From: a candidate division TA06 bacterium DG_78
GTDB taxonomy: Bacteria; Hydrothermota; Tepidihabitantia; SM23-42
DNA length: 19,232 nucleotides
Reading direction: 5' to 3'
NCBI GenBank assembly: GCA_001303225.1
Contig: LJNI01000021.1
Span: 1-19,232, forward strand
In this document: piece after piece, positions 7,933 to 15,278 of the stretch
Position numbering within the stretch: position 1 is the first letter of the stretch
Layout: each line of letters begins with the position of its first letter
Translations under genes and position numbers: made by a program
Notes under the pieces: model-generated
Database searches by the model: none
What the model saw: the letters and a program-made list of their open reading frames with translations, nothing else
Told to the model about the DNA's origin: nothing

Positions 7933-8691
7933 GTGGACGCTGTCCATGATAAGAAAACCAGATTTTCTTACGGGGTAAAAGCACTACAATTTCACAGGAT
8001 AACCCCTAAATTCCAGTTCTGTGGGACATGGAATGGGCCGAAGCAGTTTGAAAAATTTTTAGAATTTTTACGTACACACCATATCCAGCCAATATTACCT
8101 GGAGAAAAAGAGGATGGTATTATTATTACTTTTGACGATGGTGAAAAAAGTATTTACGACTACGCATTTCCCATCTTAAAACGATTCAACTTTAAAGCAG
8201 TCGTGTTTGTTATCATTCGTTACATCGGGCGGGAGAATCTATGGGATATTTCATTAACTGGCGAGCGCGTGCAACATCTGTCGTGGAATGAAATTTTTGA
8301 GATGAAAAAATGGGGTATTGAATTTGGTTCGCATACAATTACACATCGTAATTTGACTCAACTCAGTGTGCATGAGATTGAATACGAGCTCAGTATGTCG
8401 AAGCGCATATTGGAGCAGAACCTCGGAGAATGTTCCTGTGTTTCTTACCCATTTAATAGAATTAACATGAATGTTGTTCGTATAGCTCGCAGTGTTGGTT
8501 ATACCTACGGTTTTGGAGGAAATGGTTGCAGCAATTTCTTACTGAAGAAAGAAGCCATATATATCACAGATAATTTAAGAAGTTTTGGAGTGAAAGTCTT
8601 CGAGACCCCAAAGTGGTTTTACAAATATGAAAGAATTAAGCAAAAAGTCATTAACTATTTCACCATTGCCACGATGGTGAGCAGGAAATGA
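7933..8691 (+). CDS. Polysaccharide deacetylase (NodB/CE4 family)
   Basis: Metal-dependent deacetylase of N- or O-acetylated sugars. From GTG 7933 (252 residues) motif 1 is TFDDG (D68, D69), motif 2 is SHTITH (H134, H138, the metal-binding HxxxH) and motif 3 is SYPFN, where relatives usually have YPFG. ALQFHRI near the N-terminus matches the first strand. No signal peptide is seen, so it may act in the cytoplasm on the product of the upstream glycosyltransferase, like PIG-L/NodB-type pathway enzymes. The start is uncertain: the frame is open further to TTG 7879, which would overlap the MFS gene by 38 bases; GTG 7933 lies 16 bases after the MFS stop and leaves all motifs intact. Neither has a Shine-Dalgarno. 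The gene ends in a 7-bp hairpin (8660-8680). Confidence 0.82.
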   Translation: MDAVHDKKTRFSYGVKALQFHRITPKFQFCGTWNGPKQFEKFLEFLRTHHIQPILPGEKEDGIIITFDDGEKSIYDYAFPILKRFNFKAVVFVIIRYIGRENLWDISLTGERVQHLSWNEIFEMKKWGIEFGSHTITHRNLTQLSVHEIEYELSMSKRILEQNLGECSCVSYPFNRINMNVVRIARSVGYTYGFGGNGCSNFLLKKEAIYITDNLRSFGVKVFETPKWFYKYERIKQKVINYFTIATMVSRK

Positions 8692-8719
8692 TTGGTAAAG
8701 GGAAATCGTTCAACGGTTG

Positions 8720-8802
8720 CGAAAGGCGATTCGTTAATCGTTTTCGTTGGTCGTTAAAACGAAACCAATATACGAAACCGTATCGCTTCTCGAAACCGAG
8801 AA
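8720..8802. repeat. Run of four short hairpins in the spacer before the TPR gene
   Basis: Four small inverted repeats follow one another: (1) 8720-8746, CGATT-CGTT-AATCG inside an outer CGAAA/TTTCG pair; (2) 8747-8768, TTGGT...ACCAA enclosing CGT-TAAA-ACG; (3) 8770-8783, ATACG-AAAC-CGTAT; (4) 8787-8802, TTCTCG-AAAC-CGAGAA. The heptamer CGAAACC recurs at 8760, 8773, 8791 and 8811. No U tract follows, so this is not a classical terminator. It may be a structured leader or a degenerate repeat cluster. The rest of the 168-base gap holds only the Shine-Dalgarno of the next gene. Confidence 0.5.
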
Positions 8803-8859
8803 CCGACAGACGAAACCTATATTTATTACTTTAGGTATTTCTGATTGTAAGGAGGCATT

Positions 8860-9591
8860 ATGCTGAAATACATTTTTGTAGGTCTAATAGCGATATCGTT
8901 ACTCAGTTCCCAGAGTAGTGATTCGCTCATTGATGAAGCAATCACATTATACGAAACGAGGCATATCGCTGCAGCAAATCTTGCAGCGAGCAGGGATATT
9001 TTTCAGGGTGTTGTGGATGGTGAACCAGAAAACCTACGAGCTCTCTACGAACTCGCCAAGGTGTGCTATTTGCTTGGTGACGAAGTAGAGACTAAGGATG
9101 AAAAACTTGAGTTATATAACCAGGGAATGGATTATGCAAAAAAAGCAAAAAAAATCGATGATGACTCTGCAGAGGCACATTTTTGGTATCTCGTCAATCT
9201 CGGAAGGGTCGGTCAGACAAAGGGTATTTTACATTCATTAGGGTCAGTTCCGGAATTTAAAAGAGAGGTTGATAAGGTTCTCAAAATTGATCCTGAACAC
9301 ACTGGGGCACTCGATGCCCAAGCAATGTTATATTATGAGTTACCCGGAATACTCGGTGGTAATCTGGATAAGTCGGTCGAGTCGCTTAACAGGGCAATCG
9401 CATTAGATTCTAATTACACGCTTCTTTATGTTGATATGGCGAAAGTCTACATAAAACAAAAAGATTACGAAACAGCGCGCTGGTATTTGAATCGCGCGCT
9501 ACAAATCGAAAAGCCTACTTACGAAGCAGACCATGTTCTCGACGACAAACCAGAAGCACTGGAATTATTAAAGGAGATCGAAGAGAAGTAA
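8860..9591 (+). CDS. Exported TPR protein, TatT (TRAP transporter T-component)-like
   Basis: A 243-residue helical-repeat protein with an N-terminal signal peptide (MLKYIFVGLIAISLLSS, cleavage near 17-19). TPR-like pairs run through the rest. HFWYLVNLGRVGQTKGILHSL, a stretch ending in KVLKIDPEHTGAL, and ELPGILGGNLDKSVESLNRA are characteristic of the TatT-like group, whose founding member is a periplasmic partner of a TRAP transporter. No TRAP genes are nearby, so a scaffold role in the periplasm is as likely as transport. The start at ATG 8860 has a strong Shine-Dalgarno (AAGGAGG just upstream). No convincing -35/-10 pair was found for it; the preceding spacer is full of small hairpins. Confidence 0.8.
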   Translation: MLKYIFVGLIAISLLSSQSSDSLIDEAITLYETRHIAAANLAASRDIFQGVVDGEPENLRALYELAKVCYLLGDEVETKDEKLELYNQGMDYAKKAKKIDDDSAEAHFWYLVNLGRVGQTKGILHSLGSVPEFKREVDKVLKIDPEHTGALDAQAMLYYELPGILGGNLDKSVESLNRAIALDSNYTLLYVDMAKVYIKQKDYETARWYLNRALQIEKPTYEADHVLDDKPEALELLKEIEEK

Positions 9592-9617
9592 ATATTTTTT
9601 TTCGTAGTTTTCACTGG

Positions 9618-9645
9618 TTGACAATAAAATGAGTATTGCTATAAT
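9618..9645 (+). promoter_or_regulatory. Promoter of the TonB-receptor operon
   Basis: TTGACA (9618-9623), 16 bases, TATAAT (9640-9645), a perfect consensus with the extended sequence ATTGCTATAAT also seen before the gene at 13144. It is followed by ACTATACAC and the Shine-Dalgarno GGAGG (9655-9659). Confidence 0.75.
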
Positions 9646-9667
9646 ACTATACACGGAGGCTTAAACG

Positions 9668-12178
9668 ATTCAATTTTTCCTCGCAGTTATCATCTTTAGT
9701 GGTATCAGTGGTAAAATTCAGGGCAGTGTAAAAAATGAGATAACTGGTGAACCAATTCCCTTCGCTAATATCGTCATTCTAGAGACGAAACTTGGCACTA
9801 TGGCTGATAAGGGTGGTGATTTTTTCATTCTCAATGTTCCGGTCGGTACCTATACGCTTGAAGTCTCCTGTGTGGGCTATCAATCGAAACAGATACAAAA
9901 TGTTATTATCGAAATAGATAAAACGACACGTCTCTCTCTGGTCCTCAGCGAAACCGTAATTGAGATCGAACCGATAATTGTTATTAGAGAAAGACCCTTT
10001 TTACAAAAAGAAGAGGTGAGTGCAATTTATATTGTCAGGAGAGAAGAAATTGCATATATGCCAATCGATTATGCACTTGGTATTGTTGCTTTTCAACCAT
10101 CTGTCGTGCGTTTTAGCAACGCAATCCATGTTAGAGGAGGACGTGCCACAGAGGTTCTGTATATGATCGATAATGTTTCGATTATTGATCCCCAAACAGG
10201 CGATATGGCGATACATCTGTCAAAAGGGATTATCGATGAGGTAATTTTTTTCCCAGGAAGCTTTGATGCTGAATATGGTAGGGCAATGTCTGGTGTTATC
10301 AATATGATAACGACGCGTCCTCTCGATCAGTTCCGTCCTCAATTATATGGTAAGACTGAAAAAATTATGCCATACTATTATGATTTTGGCTATGAAAATT
10401 ATCAATCTTCAATTCATGTGCCGCTCGCGAGGCAATTACGGGGATTCGTATCCATCGATTTGATGCACGCTGATGATTGGGACCCAAAACTTTTTATATT
10501 ACCTCATAAGCAGCGTGACGATTACTCGCTGTACGGGAAATTACTGTTTACACCACTATCGAATATGACAGTAACCTTGAGCGGCGCACAATCACGGAGC
10601 CAATTCGATCGCTATGATACACGGTGGAAATTCATTGTTGACAATTACCGCTCAGATCTGAGGCAAGGTAATTTGCAAGCCCTCAATATAAGTTACCTCC
10701 CAAATTCAATGAGCCTGTTCAATGCAACGTTGAGCAGACTCTATACGAGGAGGAAATACGGAGTGAGGCAATCAGGTTCTTACGGCCTCTTTGATGATTT
10801 TTCATTTGTGGATTATACAACACTTCGATGGTCTTCTGGTGGTTTCAAGAATGCGTATGGAGTTTCCTATCCAGATTTCTACATAATAGGCGACTATCCT
10901 GAATATCAAGATAAGACATCTCAGATATATAAGATCACCGCCAGTACTGATTTACACCTGAGTAACTACTATGAAATAAAAGCAGGATTAGAATATGTTT
11001 TTTTTGATTTTGAGAATTTTGCTTACTTTGTGAGTGATACTGCTTATCAACTCATCGATGAATACCAGTATCGGCCTAAAGAACATTCTTTCTTTGTGCA
11101 GCATAACCTCGATTACAAAATCTTTTATATTAAAATTGGAGGGAGATTCGATTATTTTTCTGCGATCATAGACACCCTTGAATCTAATACAATTTTCTCA
11201 CCACGTGTTGGATTTTCTTGTATGATAACAGACAAGCTCCTCTTGAGAATCAATTATGGACAATATGTACAACCACCCTTGTACGATCAGATGTATGGGT
11301 ATTATGGTCTTTTACCTTTTCCGGAGTATATTACCGATGTTCCTATTATCGGTAACCCAACACTTGTACCTGAAAAAACGAAGAGTTACGAGATCGGGAT
11401 CCTTGGTGAATTGAGCCATAACCTTGCTGCTACTATCAATGCGTATTATAAGGATGTGTCGGATCTCGTTGGCACCCGATTGATTGTTGCTACACCCCAT
11501 GATTACTACTCATATTTCAATGTTGAATACGCTAATATTAAAGGAATTGAGACAGTATTGGAGTTCCACAATGCCATTTTCACCGGGAAATTTTCTTATA
11601 CACTTTCGTACGCACGAGGCACGAGCTCATATGCTGAGGAATACACTGATACAAATTTTATTCCTCCAGCAACTGATTACTACCTCGATTTCGATCAACG
11701 ACATAGAATATTTTTACAGGGAATTATCAATACACCATGGCAGACAAAATTACATCTCTTTGCTTATTTTGGTAATGGTTTTCCCTATACACCACCAGGT
11801 CCAGAAGGAGAATACGAAGGACGAAATATTGAACAATTACCATTCCAACGACAGATTGACTGTGTTCTTTCTCGATCGTTTAAAATAGGTCGCATATCTC
11901 TTGAAGCCACCATAGAGATTCTTAATCTCCTCGATGCACGGTATGAAATTTCACCTCTCTTGCCATTTGATTCTGACGTTCATATGTGGGAATTTAGCGA
12001 TTATATTTCAATTACTGATGAATATTATCACCCTGCCGCTGACCTCAACCACGATGGGCTCATCACACCGTATGAATACTTTGTTGTGTATAAAGAGATC
12101 AATAGAGAAAGTATCGATTGGGTGAATTGCTACACTGCACCTCGAAGGCTACGAATAGGAGTAACGATACATTACTGA
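9668..12178 (+). CDS. TonB-dependent outer-membrane receptor with CarboxypepD_reg-like N-terminal domain; probable ATT start
   Basis: A TonB-gated beta-barrel for uptake of a large substrate. Read from ATT 9668 it has 836 residues: a hydrophobic leader (1-16, QFFLAVIIFSGISG), a carboxypeptidase regulatory-like domain (about 17-100, GEPIPFANIVI...GTYTLEVSCVGYQSK), a plug (about 110-210, IHVRGGRATEVLYMIDNVSI and AEYGRAMSGVINMIT) and a barrel ending in RLRIGVTIHY with a C-terminal aromatic. The first ATG (9800) would remove the leader and half the N-terminal domain. No ATG, GTG or TTG lies in frame between the upstream TAA (9662-9664) and 9800, whereas ATT 9668 sits eight bases after GGAGG. Near the end, DLNHDGLITPYEY (792-804) matches an EF-hand calcium loop. 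Substrate unknown. It forms an operon with the following lipoprotein gene. Confidence 0.88.
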   Translation: MQFFLAVIIFSGISGKIQGSVKNEITGEPIPFANIVILETKLGTMADKGGDFFILNVPVGTYTLEVSCVGYQSKQIQNVIIEIDKTTRLSLVLSETVIEIEPIIVIRERPFLQKEEVSAIYIVRREEIAYMPIDYALGIVAFQPSVVRFSNAIHVRGGRATEVLYMIDNVSIIDPQTGDMAIHLSKGIIDEVIFFPGSFDAEYGRAMSGVINMITTRPLDQFRPQLYGKTEKIMPYYYDFGYENYQSSIHVPLARQLRGFVSIDLMHADDWDPKLFILPHKQRDDYSLYGKLLFTPLSNMTVTLSGAQSRSQFDRYDTRWKFIVDNYRSDLRQGNLQALNISYLPNSMSLFNATLSRLYTRRKYGVRQSGSYGLFDDFSFVDYTTLRWSSGGFKNAYGVSYPDFYIIGDYPEYQDKTSQIYKITASTDLHLSNYYEIKAGLEYVFFDFENFAYFVSDTAYQLIDEYQYRPKEHSFFVQHNLDYKIFYIKIGGRFDYFSAIIDTLESNTIFSPRVGFSCMITDKLLLRINYGQYVQPPLYDQMYGYYGLLPFPEYITDVPIIGNPTLVPEKTKSYEIGILGELSHNLAATINAYYKDVSDLVGTRLIVATPHDYYSYFNVEYANIKGIETVLEFHNAIFTGKFSYTLSYARGTSSYAEEYTDTNFIPPATDYYLDFDQRHRIFLQGIINTPWQTKLHLFAYFGNGFPYTPPGPEGEYEGRNIEQLPFQRQIDCVLSRSFKIGRISLEATIEILNLLDARYEISPLLPFDSDVHMWEFSDYISITDEYYHPAADLNHDGLITPYEYFVVYKEINRESIDWVNCYTAPRRLRIGVTIHY

Positions 12179-12191
12179 GATAGGGAAGGTT

Positions 12192-12659
12192 ATGATAAAG
12201 AGATTTTTCAAACAACTTCGGTTGAAATTATTTATCGTGGGTACTGTTTTTCTACTCATCGGTCTTCCCCGCGGGTGCAAAGATCCGTATGATTATAAGC
12301 CACCAGAAGATATATTAGTACCGCCTCCGGATCCACCCCAACTCATATTTCCGGCTGATAGTGTATGGTACGTTCTCGATTATGGTGATGTTGTTTTTAT
12401 AACATTCCAGTGGGACACAATCTATGACGCAGACATGTATGAATTTGAATTTGATACATCACAGTCATTCGAAAAAACAGCCTGGTCTGAATTGACACCT
12501 GAAGATACAATCACATTTGTCTTTTGGCCAGATACAACCGATACTGTAGCATATTACTGGCATGTGCGAGCTGCGAGTGATTTCTGGGTATGGTGGACAA
12601 GCTGGTCAGAAGTGAGGACTTTTATAATACCTCAAGCTTTCTTTGAGAACAGACATTAG
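12192..12659 (+). CDS. Probable lipoprotein with a fibronectin-III-like domain
   Basis: A 155-residue exported protein of unknown function. A basic start (MIKRFFKQLRLK) and hydrophobic core lead to LPRGC (Cys 29), an imperfect lipobox with P at -3 and R at -2, so lipidation is likely but not certain. After a proline-rich linker (30-48), residues 49-148 look like a fibronectin-III/Ig-like beta sandwich: PQLIFPADS, FQWDTIYDADMYEFEFD and YYWHVRAASD followed by a W-rich WSEVRTF strand. Such domains often serve in binding at the cell surface. It is preceded by AGGGAAGG and lies 13 bases after the TonB receptor, so it is probably its surface or periplasmic partner. Confidence 0.7.
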   Translation: MIKRFFKQLRLKLFIVGTVFLLIGLPRGCKDPYDYKPPEDILVPPPDPPQLIFPADSVWYVLDYGDVVFITFQWDTIYDADMYEFEFDTSQSFEKTAWSELTPEDTITFVFWPDTTDTVAYYWHVRAASDFWVWWTSWSEVRTFIIPQAFFENRH

Positions 12660-12668
12660 TTATCTCTC

Positions 12669-12983
12669 ATGAAGAGTAAAATCAAATTTCAAGATATCAT
12701 TATACGTCCGCTTCGTATCGAAGATTATGATGCACTCATATCACTCTGGAATGATGCACAGTTACTTTACAAACCGAGAGGAAGAGATCGGCGTGACAAT
12801 ATCGAACGTGAATTACGACAACTTATGGCAGTTTTTGAGAAAATATTTACCTACATTCGTGCTGGCAACCGCGAGGCACTTTATTTTTATTTGAGACTTG
12901 GATTTAGAAAAGTCGGCAGGGCAAAAAAACAAATTAAGTCCACGGAATGTGTGAAGATGAAGTTATTGTCGAAAAATGTATAA
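12669..12983 (+). CDS. GNAT acetyltransferase remnant with the acetyl-CoA-binding core missing
   Basis: 104 residues. The N-terminal part (about 8-55, IIIRPLRIEDYDALISLWND...KPRGRDRRDNIERELRQ) is a typical GNAT start, and residues 66-88 (IRAGNREALYFYLRLGFRKVG) are a typical GNAT end. Between them only about ten residues remain (LMAVFEKIFT), while a normal GNAT has roughly 60-70 there, including the R/Q-x-x-G-x-G/A loop that binds acetyl-CoA. The reading frame is kept, so this looks like an in-frame internal deletion. Activity is not expected. The basic tail (AKKQIKSTECVKMK) is also atypical. It follows the lipoprotein gene by nine bases without a Shine-Dalgarno. It may be translated but is best regarded as a degraded gene. 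Confidence 0.6.
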   Translation: MKSKIKFQDIIIRPLRIEDYDALISLWNDAQLLYKPRGRDRRDNIERELRQLMAVFEKIFTYIRAGNREALYFYLRLGFRKVGRAKKQIKSTECVKMKLLSKNV

Positions 12984-13020
12984 GGAGTAACAATTGTTCT
13001 GATGTCAGTGGGTAAATGAT

Positions 13021-13037
13021 GAGCATTTAAGATGCTC
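13021..13037. promoter_or_regulatory. Hairpin abutting the -35 box of the next gene
   Basis: GAGCAT (13021-13026), loop TTAAG, ATGCTC (13032-13037), immediately followed by TTGACA at 13038. A 6-bp inverted repeat in this place could be a repressor site or a weak terminator of the upstream operon; there is no U run. Confidence 0.3.
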
Positions 13038-13065
13038 TTGACAAAATTTCAATTATTGCTATAAT
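13038..13065 (+). promoter_or_regulatory. Promoter of the DUF5684-like gene
   Basis: TTGACA (13038-13043), 16 bases, TATAAT (13060-13065): perfect hexamers with upstream ATTGC as in the receptor-operon promoter. The leader to ATG 13144 is about 70 bases. Confidence 0.75.
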
Positions 13066-13143
13066 TGACACAATCTATAAGGTTGTATACAAATTGATTT
13101 TCAGTGATTGTAGTATGTAATATTTTGAAGGGAGGTGAAGAAC

Positions 13144-13524
13144 ATGGAGTATGAAGGAATGCCACCAGAGATGCCGCAGATAGAACCAGCGTTTTGGGCA
13201 GCATGGGCAGCCTCATGGCTCTTATGGCTGATCATTTACATCTGGTTTGCAATTTGTTTGATGAACATTGCCAAGAAAACAAATACCCCAAATGCATGGC
13301 TTGCATGGATTCCCTTTGCGAATCTTTATCTCATGTGTGTAATTGCTGGAAAACCAGGTTGGTGGTTGATTCTCTTATTGATTCCGTTCGTGAACATTAT
13401 TATTGGCATTATCGTGTGGATGGGGATTGCCAAGGCACGTGGTAAACCAGATTGGATTGGTATACTAATGATTATTCCATTTGTCAACCTTATTATACCA
13501 GGTTATTTGGCATTTTCTAAATAA
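13144..13524 (+). CDS. Small membrane protein, DUF5684-like
   Basis: 126 residues with four hydrophobic segments (about 18-38, 50-64, 70-92, 102-120). Repeated motifs such as KKTNTPNAWLAWIPFANLYLM, AGKPGWWLILLLIPFVNI and ARGKPDWIGILMIIPFVNLIIPGYLAF match the DUF5684 pattern of alternating GKPxW turns and PxxN helices. Function is unknown; family members are bacterial integral membrane proteins. ATG 13144 is chosen over GTG 13135 because GGAGGTGA (13131-13138) gives an ideal 8-base spacing to it, while GTG 13135 lies inside the Shine-Dalgarno. It has its own consensus promoter and ends 42 bases from the end of the convergent esterase gene. Confidence 0.8.
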   Translation: MEYEGMPPEMPQIEPAFWAAWAASWLLWLIIYIWFAICLMNIAKKTNTPNAWLAWIPFANLYLMCVIAGKPGWWLILLLIPFVNIIIGIIVWMGIAKARGKPDWIGILMIIPFVNLIIPGYLAFSK

Positions 13525-13566
13525 AAATCTATCTCACGAGGAGGTTAAAGAGTACCAAGCCAATAT

Positions 13567-15135
13567 CTACTGGAGAATAACCGATATCTCGTTGACATAG
13601 AGTAATTCATGGTCTCGGTTTTCGAGGAAATTGTGTAGGATAAATTCCGGTGAGGCCGGAACGTTTTTATCAAAGACTTTTTTTCCGTTAAGCTCGATCA
13701 CGATGTTCTGATCGAGCTTAACCATTTCTGGGTGGATATAGATTGTAAAGGCACCGAGTCGCGATGCTCTGATCGAAAATGTGTTGCACCGATAGTAAAC
13801 TTCTGCACGCGCAGACAATTTTTCACGCCTGAAGAGATCGTAGATTGTAGGTCCAGGGAATACTCCTTGAAGTGTTGATTCTTTTCCTTCCCGAAGTATA
13901 ATGATGTGTGCTGAGTCACCACACTCTTTACTTTCTTTATATTGATTAACATCATCTAAATCAATGACTCGATTATCTCCGAGTTTGACAAAGATGTCAC
14001 CCTCTCTGATGCCGAGTATGGCACAGAGTGTACTATCACCGACAACTTGTTCAACTCGGACACCCATTCCTTCGTACGTTTCGTCAGGGATAAAGCCAAA
14101 CATCACTCGGGCATCGACTAACTTCATGTTGTAATCTTGATGCCACTCAGCACGATCAGAATACGTAATCGAATCAATCGAAAACCACATACAACCGAGA
14201 CCTGGGTCAGCACTTTCCCATTTAATGACAGAGGGCAGAACACGCGGATGCGTTTCTATAAATTTTGCGATGAACGGTAATTCTTCATGAGCATAATCAA
14301 AACTATGTCCAATACCAGAATAAATTTTATATAAGATATCAGCATCCGCACGCTGTGCGAGTTCAATCATTGGTGTGATTTCTTTTGATGGGTAGAGTCT
14401 GTCTTCGTCTGTGTTGATCACATAGAGTGGACGGTTGAAGAGATTAGTGAAATACGTGTGCATACCGCCATCTATCGATGCGACACCAGGATGTCCATTG
14501 AGCGGAATGAAACCTGCAAAATCTGTAGGATAATTCATTGCAAATAAAAATGCTCCAGATGCGCCATCAGAAAAACCGGCCATGAAAACACGATTATCAT
14601 CGATGTTAAAGTATTGTTTGGTCAGCCGAATCTGCTGTAACACATTTGATATACCAACTGAATCCCACCAGGTAGCCCCAGATTGTCCAAAGGGGAAGAG
14701 CAGGATGTAGCCATATTCTTCTGCTATTTCAATGAATTCTGATTCGCTGACATATGATTCAATATCCTCTATAATATTTTTTCTATTCACGAGTCCATGG
14801 AGGTACACTAAGAGTGGTGTTCTATATGAGGGATCGTAATTTTGCGGCACATACCAGCAGAATGGTCGTTTGATTCCATCAATACAAAGATTTTCTTGAA
14901 TAATAATGCCGATTTTTTCCGGTTTCTTAAAATTGAAGTTCTTCAGTAAGGTGATGATTGTATCTGGAGAAGGGTTTTTCTTGAGTATCTCGTGAATAAT
15001 CTGTTCTTGTTTGTTTTTATCAGGTGTACGTGCGAGCTCATTGAGCTGAACAGAAAGTGGATCACTGATAGCGCCAGTAGCCGTTGTCAATAATCCAAGC
15101 GCCAGTAAAAGATACTTTACTGTTTTTGTTAGCAT
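13567..15135 (-). CDS. Exported alpha/beta-hydrolase (PHB-depolymerase-like esterase) with a C-terminal PDZ domain
   Basis: 522 residues. Signal peptide at 1-22 (MLTKTVKYLLLALGLLTTATGA). Residues 75-300 form an alpha/beta hydrolase: the oxyanion region LLVYLHGLV, nucleophile elbow GFSDG (Ser 189), acid in VINTDEDRLYP (Asp 243 or 245) and GIGHSF (His 277). The triad is complete, resembling feruloyl-esterase or polyhydroxybutyrate-depolymerase-type enzymes that cleave esters of polymers. Residues 355-425 (MGVRVEQVV...LGIREGDIFVKLGDNRV) are a PDZ domain, usual in proteases and rare next to an esterase. The last ~95 residues are beta-rich and unassigned. Shine-Dalgarno GGAGG lies five bases before ATG 15135. 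A perfect 7-bp inverted repeat overlaps its promoter. Confidence 0.85.
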   Translation of the reverse strand: MLTKTVKYLLLALGLLTTATGAISDPLSVQLNELARTPDKNKQEQIIHEILKKNPSPDTIITLLKNFNFKKPEKIGIIIQENLCIDGIKRPFCWYVPQNYDPSYRTPLLVYLHGLVNRKNIIEDIESYVSESEFIEIAEEYGYILLFPFGQSGATWWDSVGISNVLQQIRLTKQYFNIDDNRVFMAGFSDGASGAFLFAMNYPTDFAGFIPLNGHPGVASIDGGMHTYFTNLFNRPLYVINTDEDRLYPSKEITPMIELAQRADADILYKIYSGIGHSFDYAHEELPFIAKFIETHPRVLPSVIKWESADPGLGCMWFSIDSITYSDRAEWHQDYNMKLVDARVMFGFIPDETYEGMGVRVEQVVGDSTLCAILGIREGDIFVKLGDNRVIDLDDVNQYKESKECGDSAHIIILREGKESTLQGVFPGPTIYDLFRREKLSARAEVYYRCNTFSIRASRLGAFTIYIHPEMVKLDQNIVIELNGKKVFDKNVPASPEFILHNFLENRDHELLYVNEISVILQ

Positions 15136-15165
15136 AAAATCCTCCCTTTACTTCTACTCGTCGAA

Positions 15166-15189
15166 CGTGATATTGTAGTTACTATCACG
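15166..15189. promoter_or_regulatory. Candidate operator overlapping the esterase promoter
   Basis: CGTGATA (15166-15172) and TATCACG (15183-15189) form a perfect 7-bp inverted repeat with ten bases between, covering the -10 box and most of the spacer. A dimeric regulator could bind here; none is identified. Confidence 0.35.
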
Positions 15190-15199
15190 GATAAGTCAA
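15172..15199 (-). promoter_or_regulatory. Promoter of the esterase gene
   Basis: On the minus strand TTGACT (15194-15199), 16 bases, TACAAT (15172-15177). The leader is about 30 bases and contains GGAGG at 15141-15145. Confidence 0.6.
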
Positions 15200-15226
15200 T
15201 GACTGCCATATTTTATGAGAAAGAGA

Positions 15227-15254
15227 TTGACAGTGAACAGTATATTATTATAAT
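15227..15254 (+). promoter_or_regulatory. Promoter of the methyltransferase gene
   Basis: TTGACA (15227-15232), 16 bases, TATAAT (15249-15254): perfect hexamers, followed by AGGAGG (15266-15271), seven bases before ATG 15279. Confidence 0.8.
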
Positions 15255-15278
15255 GATTGCGTATCAGGAGGTTCATCC

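Noticed and set aside
8660..8680. 7-bp inverted repeat TCACCAT/ATGGTGA near the end of the deacetylase gene as a terminator
   Set aside because: It is inside the coding sequence, GC-poor and not followed by a T run.
9800..12178. TonB receptor starting at ATG 9800
   Set aside because: This would cut off the leader peptide and half of the CarboxypepD_reg-like domain and has no Shine-Dalgarno.
13525..13600. A +1 frame after the DUF5684 stop reads a protein-like peptide (NLSHEEVKEYQANIYWRIT) up to TAG at 13600
   Set aside because: Only about 23 codons, it would overlap the convergent esterase gene, and DUF5684-like proteins commonly end near YLAFSK. A frameshift in the A-rich stop region cannot be excluded but is not supported.
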